Notes under the pieces: model-generated
The model's input: the letters and a program-made list of their open reading frames with translations, nothing else
Database searches by the model: none
What the model was told of the DNA's origin: nothing
Made by a program: the position numbers and the translations under genes
In this document: positions 46,016-55,748 of the stretch, piece by piece
Layout of the letters: every line of letters begins with the position of its first letter
Numbering within the stretch: position 1 is the stretch's first letter
Assembly: GCA_038030265.1 (NCBI GenBank)
Contig: CM075941.1
Span: 45,632,164-45,696,163, forward strand
DNA length: 64,000 nt
Reading direction: 5' to 3'
Source of the DNA: Corythucha ciliata
Taxonomy: Eukaryota; Arthropoda; Insecta; Hemiptera; Tingidae

Positions 46016-46358
46016 ACGAATGTATACTTGATTGTGTTTAGGTGGTCAAGTCGCCTCGAGTAAATGAAACTTAAGGCCCATTTACACGGGCAATTTTTTA
46101 AGGCAATTATTGCACGAAAGCGAATCGCAGCAATAGCCGAAAAATTGCCCAGCAATAAACTCCCCGTTTCGTGCAATTTTTTCCCTCCTCGGAACTACCT
46201 CTTTTCTTGCTGCAATAATTGCATCGAATTGTCCAATATTGCTCACTGTTGTCCAATTCCGGCGACTACTTTTTCTTGCAATTTTTCAAGTCCACGGTGT
46301 TTGGATAATTATTGCACGTTTTCCGCAATTTTTGGCCCCGGGCCACCCATGATGGGTG

Positions 46359-46818
46359 TGTACCGCCGTATGGGTCTGGGTTCAGGGAGTCGACAAAGTG
46401 TAACAAAGAGGTACCTTTACCCCGTGATGTACATTTATTATTTACAGTCTGACTCACCTTTCCCCAGGCCCGACGGCCTGCGGTAGCGTGTACACGAGCT
46501 GGCCCGAGGGCTGGTCGCGAGGCTTCGGCCCCCCCTGCACGGATGTGCGTCCCTGACTCTAAGCTGTCCCCCGACTCTAGCAGTGAACTTGACTCCGTCC
46601 CCCCTAGGTTTTTATACTAAAGCCCCGAGGACATGTTTGTAAAACCCTAAGTGTTGTGGATAACAAGCAGTTTCCTCAAGGATTTGTTGACGCTATCGGG
46701 TCATTCTCTCCCGCTCGTCCCTGAGCTCGCCGGGTTCATTCACCGAGCGGTGAACAATTTCCCGGACCGAGCTCCTTTTCTCTATCGCTTAACATAACGC
46801 CCTTTTTAGGGCGTTACA
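46359..46818 (-). repeat. 3' LTR (minus-strand sense), 460 bp
   Basis: Read on the minus strand it begins TGTAACGCCC with a perfect 8-bp hairpin (46,795-46,816; TAACGCCC, loop of six, GGGCGTTA). It carries TATAAAAA at 46,616-46,609 and AATAAA at 46,439-46,434, and ends GGCGGTACA. Outside about 46,450 it is longer than the other LTR. The two LTRs are otherwise very similar, for example GACATGTTTGTAAAACCCTA in both. Confidence 0.85.
46609..46616 (-). promoter_or_regulatory. TATA box in the 3' LTR
   Basis: TATAAAAA on the minus strand, followed downstream on that strand by GC-rich sequence and, about 175 bp later, by AATAAA. The order TATA then polyadenylation signal is what an LTR needs and supports the minus polarity. 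The equivalent box in the other LTR is at 48,103-48,096. Confidence 0.6.
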
Positions 46819-47927
46819 TCACCCCCACCTCCACGGCGCTGCGTCCCGCCAGCGCACAAACAGCCTGCTCCACCTTGTGTGCCCGGCTTGGCACCTCTCC
46901 TCCGGCCGGACCATCACCCGCCACTCACGGCGTTCTCTGGTGGGGTTCACATTCAGGCACGCACAAAGGGCAAGGTCCAGCTGCTCGACGGCCTACACAA
47001 GGGGACGGCCTCAAAAAAAATTCTTCTTCACCAACCAACGAAAGGGGAGGGGTGTCATACTCGCCAAGACGAGTAAGGAGGCCGATTCCCTCCTTGAAGA
47101 GAACGGCCCTCGACGCCGCCTTACCCCCGAGAATCCTGCTATGTCCCACAACACCTCGAAATTTCGATTTCTATTTACCCCCCAATTTCGCCCCTAACGT
47201 TTTCGCTATTGAACACCGTTCTATACCCCCCCAAAAAGGAAAACCAAATGCCACAGCCCTTTGCCAGCCACGTTCCACACACCGCAAACCCCCGAAACCA
47301 TGAGGAGGAGAGCCTGTACAAACCAAAAACAACGAAATATTGACAACAGCCAAATAGATAAAGACGAATAAATCATCGAGAAAAAAGAAGAAAACCAGCT
47401 GGGCCGCCAATCGATCCATTGCGCCGAAGGGCTTGAAGACCTCCCGAGCACATGCGTCGCATCATTCGTTCCTGTGCGTGGGCCGACGGAACACTGCCCC
47501 CCCCCCATCACACGGAGATCATTTCCCAAATGCCCAGAATCGCCCTGGACCTCCTTCGACGCCCGCCGTTCCTCCAAACCGTCGTGCCAAACAAGAAGAG
47601 CCGCACCATGCGTGATAACAGACCAACGCCGCTCCCCTGATGTGTAAAGGACCCAGACCAGTGACCCCGCCCAAATACCAACCAAACGCCTCCTGGAGCA
47701 GAAGAAAAAAAAGATCTCTCCTCCCAAAAAGAATTAGAACTTGCAGAACAACAACAACACAACGAACAACCGAACATTTCAAGCTCCTCCCCCCCCCTCC
47801 GGCAATTCTCACCTGACATCATCAAAAACAATAAGAGAAAAGCAAAACTAACAACTAGTAATCAAAGCAACTGCGAAATAAGAAAAACTGCCAAGACTCC
47901 ACGCCGGCTTCAAACCCAGTCGAACCC
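46819..47927 (-). other. interior of the small LTR element, no known domain
   Basis: Overlapping open frames occur on both strands (for example 47,221-47,727 minus, 46,875-47,303 plus), rich in R, P, G or W depending on frame. None shows gag, zinc-knuckle, protease, RT, RNase H or integrase motifs. On the minus strand the segment next to the 5' LTR reads GGGTTCGACTGGGTTTGAAG, a possible but displaced primer-binding site. It is most likely non-coding cargo or a rearranged remnant. Confidence 0.6.
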
Positions 47928-48305
47928 TGTAGTGCCGGCGATAGCTGTGCACTACACTGTAGGCCTGCGATAGCGTGTGCACGAGCTGGCGCGAGGGCTG
48001 GTCGCGAGGCTTCGGCCCCCCCTGCGTGGATGTGCGTCCCTGACTCTAAGCTGTCCCCCGACTCTAGCAGTGAACTCGACTCCGTCCCCCCTGGGTTTTT
48101 ATACTAAAGCCCCGAGGACATGTTTGTAAAACCCTAAGTGTTGTGGATAACAAACAGTTTCCTCAAGGATTTGTTGACGCTATCGGGTCATTCTCTCCCG
48201 CTCGCCCCTGAGCTCGCCGGGTTCATTCACCGAGCGGTGAACAATTTCCCGGACCGAGCTCCTTTTCTCTATCGCTTAGCATAACGCCCTTTTTAGGGCG
48301 TTACA
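47928..48305 (-). repeat. 5' LTR (minus-strand sense), 378 bp
   Basis: Same start (TGTAACGCCC with the hairpin at 48,282-48,303) and same TATAAAAA (48,103-48,096) as its partner. The terminal part is about 80 bp shorter and lacks the AATAAA segment: beyond the GCGAGGCTTCGGCC and TGTGCACGAGCTGG words the sequence differs and ends at TGTAGTGCCGGCG (47,928). Deletion after insertion, or recombination between relatives, could explain this. Confidence 0.75.
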
Positions 48306-48551
48306 GGTGGCCCGGATGACAATTCTTGGAAAAGAAGAAAGGAACAATTTTCAATAACGGTAGTCTAAAAGTAAAAGTTGAGCCATTTTTGTTGCTCAGA
48401 AATGGAGCAATTCACTGCAATACAATTGCAAAATCCCTCAACTATCCGCTGAGGGAAAATTGCTTTGTATTGCTGCAATTTTTGTAGAAAAGAATTGTCC
48501 AATAATTGCCGAATTGCAGCAATTTTTATTGCTCGTGTAAACGGGCCTTAA

Positions 48552-48945
48552 CAAACAATTTATTCTGCCGACGTTTCGCCTCTAAACTAGGCATGCTCAC
48601 GGCTGACGACCTGTAACAGAATCGTCTGTGACGTTACATGTACACCTTACAAACATAAACCGTTCAGACCTACAACGCCGAATGAAGCGGCCACTGGTAC
48701 ACAGAGAAAACCGCCTTCCGGGGACAATGGCACCCCACCGTCAAAACCGATTGTAAAAGCAATCTCGTCAGGCTAAGCAATAGAACAAATATTTAAAGTG
48801 TATACCAATTAACTCACAACCCTGGACTCACTTTAAAGTAACACATCTACCAGGTTCTCCATGCTGCTCAAACCAGGCAGGACACGTAAGCATTTACAAT
48901 GACTAGAATTCGTTTCGGTGATATCACATGTATACTTGTGAAAAC
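48552..48945. other. GTTTCG-type repeat end and gene-free DNA
   Basis: At 48,560-48,605, TTTATTCTGCCGACGTTTCG followed by a GGCATGCTCA word fits the loose GTTTCG...CATCATCA scheme also seen at 21,410 and 60,107. The rest has no coding signal that I recognise. Confidence 0.35.
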
Positions 48946-48949
48946 CTGA

Positions 48950-49230
48950 ACGATAACGTAGCTGAAACTGGGCAAAACCGTTGATCCCCGGCAAATAAAT
49001 GAAGACAAAGTGCACATTTGCAGCTAAAATGGAGAAAGTTGAATTCACGGCAAAATTTAGCAAAAACGGTATATTTGTCGCCTAAAATTGGGAAATAATT
49101 AGCGGCTAAAACTGAGAAAACTTTCTAGATAAAGCACTCATTCTCAGCTTAAAATGGTGAAAAACGCCAATTCTTGTATCAACATGAAAAAATCCGTCAG
49201 AATTGTGATAAATCGAGAAAACGTCAATTG
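48950..49230 (-). repeat. family-A block, minus orientation
   Basis: Units such as GCTGAAACTGGGCAAAACCG, GCAGCTAAAATGGAGAAAG and GCGGCTAAAACTGAGAAAAC are present. It ends at AAAACGTCAATTGACGG near 49,225, which contains the palindrome CGTCAATTGACG. Confidence 0.65.
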
Positions 49231-49319
49231 ACGGTTCCTATAGGGACAAGGTCGTATAGGAAATAGGTAACATAATAATTTAACTTAACGTAAAAATTAA
49301 ATTTTTTGTTGGTTAATTT

Positions 49320-50055
49320 AGAGATTAAAGGCCCGCCACTTATTTTTTCATGCCACGAATAGACAGTTTAGGCAAGTCCGTTTAGGCATTTTAATAGCAT
49401 AAATACTCCGCTAAGCCATCTCCACTCAAAAATGACCTATTTTTATGCCGAAATCGACCTGCGGTTTAGCCATTTTCAAGGCGCCAAGGATCAGTTTGTC
49501 CATTTTTGAAGCACTAATAGTATAAGTTTCGCCATTTTTTATAGGCACGAACGGTACGGCTCAGCCATTTTTAGGGCGTGACTATAGGTAATAAAGCAAT
49601 TTCGTGGCGGAAGAGTAGTCAGTTTATCTAGACTTTAAGTAAATGTAGCCAACACTAAGGAGGGACATTAGTAGGTAAGGTGAGGACAGCCCATGCTCGG
49701 TGCGAAACGCCGCAATTCATCATTTTAGAGGGAGCGAATAGTCATTTTTGACGATTTGTCATGTCCTGAGGAGAGAGATGTAGCCATTTTGAGGGCGCAA
49801 ATCGTCTGTTGCCTCTGGAACACAAATGTTCAGTTTAGCAATTTTTTAGACTGTGAATTGCTAGTAGTACGAGTATGCCATTTTTACGGCGTAAATGGAA
49901 TCATCATTTATTAATTCATAATCAATCATCAAATCATCACGAATCATCGGTTTGGACATTTTCAATGCGTTTGACGCGCGAATGGTCGATTTTGCATTAT
50001 TCAGGGCAGGAATTATAGCCTGTTTATTGGCATTTTCAGGCGGCCCTACAGGGGC
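49320..50055 (+). repeat. family-E array (~30-35 bp units)
   Basis: The core GTTTAGCCATTTTCAAGGCG recurs in variants: GTTTGTCCATTTTTGAAGC; TCAGCCATTTTTAGGGCGTG; GTAGCCATTTTGAGGGCG; GTATGCCATTTTTACGGCG. Between cores stand CGAATAGTC-like words. The inverse orientation of the family occurs at 17,575-17,715. No coding frame survives. Confidence 0.7.
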
Positions 50056-50089
50056 CTATGTGGGGACCCGGTATAGTGTTAGCTGCACT

Positions 50090-50640
50090 TTTCAATGATA
50101 TCTAAAGGGGTGGGAAACTACCTCACTATAGAACTTCGCGGCCTTATGCCCACCGCGCCGGCCTCTGATGAGAGCCGAGTCCTCCGGCGGGCCATTCCTA
50201 CCCCCATACCGCCCGCCGCAGATCCCCGTGGAGGCTGCAGCGACGAAGCACAAACATGGTCGGTGGTCTCCTCCTCGACGCCACAAGAGCATGTTAGAGA
50301 GTCCCGTCGCCGGAAGAATCACAACTTGGCGTTGAAAGAGCCGCTCCCCTTCTCGCGCTCCTGGCTGGAGCGCAGGGGACCGGGACCGGCAATGCCCGAG
50401 TAGGGGCACCTTCACTGCCCGGTTTCGGTCCATGGCGCAAGCCAGCATCCTCAGCTCTGAAAGACCCACTTCCACGTGGTGGCTCTCGGGCGCGACTGGC
50501 TGGCCACCAGTCGCGGCTAACGGGTCCGGGACGGGAGTCCGGGCCAAAGATTTGGTACAGGCCAGGTAAGGGCCGGCAACGGCCTAGGTACTGACCACAT
50601 CTTAAGGAGATCCGCAGCAGAGGGGAGGGCAACTGCCTTC
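50090..50640 (-). mobile_element. 3' coding fragment of a second LINE
   Basis: A GC-rich island in AT-rich surroundings. On the minus strand one frame near 50,240-50,310 reads RDSLTCSCGVEEETTDHVCAS, matching the C-terminal C.CG..EET..HV motif of R1/jockey-type LINE ORF2 proteins. The frame breaks just upstream (stop before FFRRRDS), and neighbouring minus-strand frames (50,092-50,547; 50,294-50,632) read as diverged pieces. It is a short dead fragment with no RT core nearby. Confidence 0.5.
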
Positions 50641-50689
50641 TCTGGCTGCGCCAATACGCGGATGCGTCGTTAGGGTATACGGTAAACTA

Positions 50690-51492
50690 TTGTTTTCTCT
50701 TTTGTTCGTTTTTTTTTTTTTGTTTTTACATTGTTATTACTGTCAAAGCTCCGAATAAAAAAATCTACCGTGGTGAATTCTACCTTTTTAATAATATTTA
50801 AACTTTTAACGGGTCATCGGCTCGAAATCTATAAACTCGCTGATTCCCTCGTCCTGTTAACGACTGACACAGAAGCCTCTCAAGCATTTTCGTGTCTCGC
50901 AATATAGTGGCTTAAAAATAGCGATACTCTGGATTTTATACACACAGCCTTTATAGAGCTTATTTAAATTTTATTGCTAAGTAATTAGGCACATTCTACG
51001 ACTCCACAAGGAAATTTCACAGTGAGAGAAAGAGAGGAGAGAAGGGAGAAAATGCGAATTCGATTGAATTAAAAAAGCACTCACGGCCTCTATTTCAAGT
51101 TCGTGAAGCCACCTATTTCAATTAAGGACTAAAGCACCCCCCCTCCCATTTCACTTCTTCCACAATGCTCTGACTGAAGGTTCCGCCGGAAAAGGCGTAT
51201 AAAGAGCGGCGGGGCTCGATTCCGGCAGTTTTTCTAATCGAGTTATAACTCGCCTATAAATCAATCAGTCGAAGTACCGCGATTTACGTCTTGATATCAA
51301 CAGTCACCGACCCTTTTTTTCTCTCTCTCTCGCCATCTCCCCTGGTTTTTTTTCTCTCGTTTTATTTTATTGGCGGAGTCGTAAATCACGCACCAACGAC
51401 GCGCGAATCCTTTAATAAAAAAAATAATTGGAAATTCACGCGATTTTACGATTTTACGTTATTTTTCCATCGATTTACAAAAATGCAAAAGT
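50690..51492. other. no recognisable gene
   Basis: AT-rich DNA. TATAAA occurs at 51,199 and 51,254 with no gene identifiable downstream. It ends at the left target duplication of the hAT-like element (51,493). Confidence 0.4.
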
Positions 51493-51500
51493 CAGTCACC

Positions 51501-54075
51501 CACTGGCGGACCTATGCGTATCGGGGCCCGGGGCGGAAATCTTCGAGAGGCCCCTAAAAGCCTCTAACTATACATAAAAACCTCTAATGGTAACCTCTAA
51601 GGAAGGCCTTTTCCTAATTTTAGCCAAGGCCTTTTCCATAATATTGTAGGCAAATTACCGCTATTTCCACAACCTATCCGCTAAACAGCGCTTATGCTAA
51701 ATTCAAACCGCGAATTTCTCCATTTTAGCAGCGAATGAGTGCTTTTTGTCAACTTTAACAGCAAATTAGCGCTTTTCGCCGCAAAATTAGCAACTGATTA
51801 GCGGGGTAATCCACAATTTTAGCTGCAAATTAGCGTTTTTTTTCTAGCACTTTACTCAGTTTAAGCTGAAAATTACTCAATATTATCCGTAAATATTAAA
51901 ATAGTAAATATTTTCCGTTTTCTCGAAATGTTTACCACAAATTAGCATTTTTCGTTCATCATAACCATACGCTGCGGAATAGCGATTTCTTCTCAGTTTT
52001 AGCCCCGAATTTGCGAGTATTTCACGCATAGCCATAAACTAGCGTTTTTTCTCAATTTTAGCCTCAAAGTTGCCCGACGAAGCCGCGAATTAGCGTATTT
52101 CCAATTTTTGACGCACAATGTTGGTCACAATTTGTCTAATCCAGTGAATTAGCGCTTTTTCGTAATTTTAGCAGTGCAGTAGCTATTTCTAGCCCGTGCA
52201 TTATCGAATTTTGTTCATTTTAGCCACGAATGGGCGTTTTCTGATATTTTTACTGCAAATCGGCAATTCTTCACTTTTTGACAGTGAATTAGCACTTTTT
52301 GTTTCACTTTTGGCTGAAAATTAACCTTTATCTTTATTCTAGCCAGAACAATTACTGATTTTCTCGATATTAGCCGCGAATTGGCGGTTTCTTTTACATT
52401 TTAGCACCGCATTAGCAACTTTTTTTCAATTTTAACTACATGTAGAATAGGGTTTCATCTCAGTTCTAGCCGTGAATCAGTGTTTTTTCTTTTACTTATA
52501 ACCATGAATTTGCCGTTTATCTCGATTTTAGCGACAAAGTTGTCGTCAGAAGGCGGACTTAGAAATTCCAACACACTTTATCCGCGATTACTATCATCAA
52601 TTTTTGCCGCGAATTCGCGTTTTTTTTTTCAATTTTAGCTGCTTTGAAGCGTTTCTAACATGTGAATTCACGAATTACCTTAATTTTAGCCACGAATTGG
52701 TGATTTCCTCAATTTTTAGCCGGGAATAACACTTTTTCCAAATTTGAGCTAAAAACAAGAGGTTTTTATTTATTTATGACATGCTAATTATAGTGAATTT
52801 TTCAATATTAGCTGCGTTTTTTTTTTTACACTTCAGTCCCACGTCGGCGTTTTTCCTTTAATTTTTGCGATGTATTAGCGTTTATTGTTTAGTTTTAGCC
52901 TCGAACAGAAGCTACGCATTGGCGTTTTGTCAATTTTTCAAGATATAGTGATTTTAACCAATTTCGGCCACGGGTTTCGGCCAATTTCGGCCACGGGTAA
53001 TCAATTTTAGCAGTGCAGTGGGGATTCTTTCGTTTGTATGCGGATTAGCCATTTTTTCACTTTTAGCAGCGAATTAGCACTTTTTCTCAGTTTGAGTTGA
53101 AAATTAGTGTTTTTCTTAATGTTGGCCGCGCTAATTATAATATTTTTGTCAATTCTAGCCGCGTTGTTTTTTGGGGTTTTAGTCCCGCATGAGCAATTTT
53201 TTTCTACGGATTAGCGCTGTTTCTCAGTTTGTGCCTCGATTCTTTCAGAAGCTATAAAGATTTTCGTTTTCTCAATTTCAGCCGCGAATTAGTGATTTTT
53301 CTTCATTTCAGCTGTGAAATAACGTTTTCTGATAATTTTGCAGCGAATTAGCACATTCTCTTTTTTTTTATTAATAGGCGATTTTTCGCCATTTGAGTTG
53401 TGAATTTGCCATTTTGGTCCAATTTAAACTCGAATTAGCGTTGTTTTTTGCAGTAATTGCCACGATTTTTGTTTACTTGTGCAGCCTTGAATTAGTAGCG
53501 TGTATTCTCATTCTCAATCGTAGTCACGGGCTTGGCCCAGAAACAACATTTTTGCATTGATGTTTACATTTTAGCCGTGGAATGGCCGTGGAATCGACGA
53601 TTTTTTTTTCAATTTCGGTCCGGAAGTTGCATCGTGAGACCACGAACCAGCGCTTTTTCGTAGTTATAGCCACGAATATTAGCGCGTTGCAAATTGCAGA
53701 TCAGTACAGTAGCGCGCTTAAGGACCTAACGAAACTTGGGAGTGGAGCGGTGTATTTTCTCGATTTTAGCCATGAATTTCCCTCAAGGAGGCGCATATTT
53801 CTGATGTATTTGAGCTACCAGAATAGCACTTTCGGGGGCTCAATCGAATAGTCAGCCCACACTCTTTGCTGATATCACTTGTAACGTTATATTCTCCAGG
53901 TCGGGTATAGATTGAAATTGGTACGAAAAAACAAAAAAACAAATCGTAGTCCAGCCTTTTTACATGAATGAACCTAAAAATCCTAATTTTTCCGCATTTA
54001 AGCATCTCGGGGGCCCCGCCTGACAGGTGGCCCGGGGCGGTCCGCCCCCTTCGCCCCTACCACGGTACGCTAGTG
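51501..54075 (+). mobile_element. complete hAT-like non-autonomous element filled with family-A repeats
   Basis: Ends are inverted: CACTGGCGGACCTATG at the left, and CACTAGCGTACCGTGG as the complement of the right end (10 of the first 12 match). It is flanked by CAGTCACC (51,493-51,500) and CTGTCACC (54,076-54,083), 7 of 8, the duplication size of hAT transposons. About 2.2 kb of the 2,575-bp body (51,610-53,830) is plus-oriented family A. The right end is GC-rich (GTGGCCCGGGGCGGTCCGCC). No transposase is present. It is related to the right-end relic at 17,280-17,545. Confidence 0.75.
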
Positions 54076-54083
54076 CTGTCACC

Positions 54084-55740
54084 ACCAGCAACCCTGTCCC
54101 CACAATCCCTGAAGAATCTTCCAGGCGTTACGATATCTTCTCCTCGGGTAAACCAAATAAAACTCTCGCATCATTACAATCAAGATCACACAATTGTTCC
54201 CTCCAACTTTCCCCACGTTGAAAGACGTATTTACCCAGCAGGAGAAAAAAAAATAAATTTAGGGGGTGCACTTCCCCGTTTTCACGATTGAATGGCGCTC
54301 AACACCCACGCACTTCTTTTACCCCCGCCCTCCCCACCAGTCACACTGCTGCATCAAAGCACTTAATTTTTCTCCTGTCGTTGACTTTGAATGAGATTTC
54401 CTCAGATAAAACATCTGATAAAGTATAAAGGGTGCGAGGGAAGCCCTTCCAACCTTTTTTTTCGGTTTTGGCTAGATACGATGGCGTTATTTTGCCTTAT
54501 ACATTGTCAAGAGGGGCGGGGGTGAAGGAGAAGTACTCTTATGGGAGGGTGTTCTAGAGGAGTGAATAGAAGCTTTTGATGGGACAGGGGTGGGGACGGG
54601 GAGACGCTTCAGCGATTGTTGGCATGACAACAGGCTCATATACAAAATTTATCGGGCTCTCTTTTGTTGAATGGGGTGTACTTGGCTTTTAGCGGGGATG
54701 ACGGCAAGGGAGTGGTGGGTATTTTTTTTTTTTCTTTTTTCAAGGTCCGCAAAAGAACAATGAGTAAGTCTCCCACAGTCTCCAGAAAGGGCCGGAAGGG
54801 TTAGCATAGAGAGGCGAGGGCCATTGTTTGAACTGAATCAATCCGTTGTGCAAACAAATGTAATATCCAGCAGGAATTGAGGGCTTTGAAATAGGACGAT
54901 GCACCCACTCCACACCCATCCAGTAGTTCTGGAACTCTGCAACCTTATAATAATATAAATTACTTCAAATTCCACCACACTAGCTTTATGAGATGAGACA
55001 GCTTTCAGCCAATCAAAGAGGAGCACACGGGAGTAATTTGAGATTTCTCGTTGGCTTCCATCTCGACGATTTCTCACAATGTTCAAGCCCAATCTCGACA
55101 CGTTGCTCAGCAATACATTTTTACACCCAATAACTTCGTCCCATTATAACCACCCAAACACTCGCGGTTTTCTAATTCTTGATCAATGAAGAGATGTTGC
55201 AGGTTTTATAAACAAATACAAAAGGTGGTGAGGGGAGGGGGAGAAGGAGAGCTTTCTCTTGGATGGAAACTCTTAAGCTAAGTGCCGTAAAGTTGGGTAG
55301 AAACTTGAGTAATGTTGTTATCCCTCTCGAAGGGAAAGCTCGTGCGGAAAGGTGGTGAGTTCCTGCTTTAATGTTTAGTAAAACATAAACTGCACCCATC
55401 TCGTCGTTCCTCTTCTACTCCATTCCTTCCAACTCACGTCAGAGCACGATTTAGTATCCCTACCCGGCTTAAAGGGCAAAGTTTTCTGTCATTTCGAAGA
55501 CACAGAACGACCGTTGTTATTCCAATCGGTTTCCCAGCAGTAGCCGTCCATTGCTTCGTATGAAAGCCATCCTCACATTCTTTCCGGATTTTGCAGCGCA
55601 TGCGCTCCAGGCATTGTGTGTACGCGATTATAAAGGAACTCAATTTACCCCCTGAACTTATCAAAACCTCAAACTGTCAGTTTTCTCGACGAAAGTGCTG
55701 TGGATCTCAATTTCTGTCACTGCGTTACGTTATATAGGTG
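54084..55740. other. no recognisable gene; quiet DNA
   Basis: Mixed-composition DNA between two complete hAT-like elements, without the window's repeat families. The open frames are up to 92 codons (for example 54,838-55,113 minus) and have no features I know. A T-rich run lies at 54,721-54,738. This is a candidate for unique host DNA. Confidence 0.4.
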
Positions 55741-55748
55741 CACATAAA

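Larger units (their letters stand above)
46359..48305 (-). mobile_element. small non-autonomous LTR retrotransposon
   Basis: Two direct long repeats (46,359-46,818 and 47,928-48,305) bound a 1,109-bp interior. They are flanked by a 4-bp duplication GGTG (46,355-46,358 and 48,306-48,309). LTR tips are inverted: TGTACCGCC...GGCGTTACA. Minus polarity follows from TATAAAAA and a downstream AATAAA on that strand, and from a purine tract (complement of TCACCCCCACCTCC, 46,819-46,832) next to the 3' LTR. The interior has no gag, protease, RT or integrase motif, so it must have been moved by another element's enzymes. The size and content fit the TRIM-like class. Confidence 0.85.
46071..48551. mobile_element. 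TTAA-type MITE, split by an LTR element
   Basis: TTAA lies at 46,071-46,074 and 48,548-48,551. The ends are inverted: left GGCCCATTTACACGGGCAAT, right complement GGCCCGTTTACACGAGCAAT (18 of 20). The native parts (46,075-46,354 and 48,310-48,547) total about 520 bp. They are packed with TTGCAGCAATT/GCAATAATTGC words in both directions, giving strong self-pairing. It encodes nothing. Its outer motif shares TTTACAC with the TTAA element at 35,893. The LTR element inside splits the word GGCCACC. Confidence 0.8.

Noticed and set aside
46875..47831. Overlapping open frames of up to 168 codons inside the small LTR element
   Set aside because: Frames overlap on both strands, are compositionally biased, and show no gag, protease, RT, RNase H or integrase motif.
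51198..51272. TATAAAGAGCGG and TATAAATCAATCAGTC as a core promoter
   Set aside because: TATA words are frequent in such AT-rich DNA, and no gene starts downstream before the hAT-like element at 51,501.
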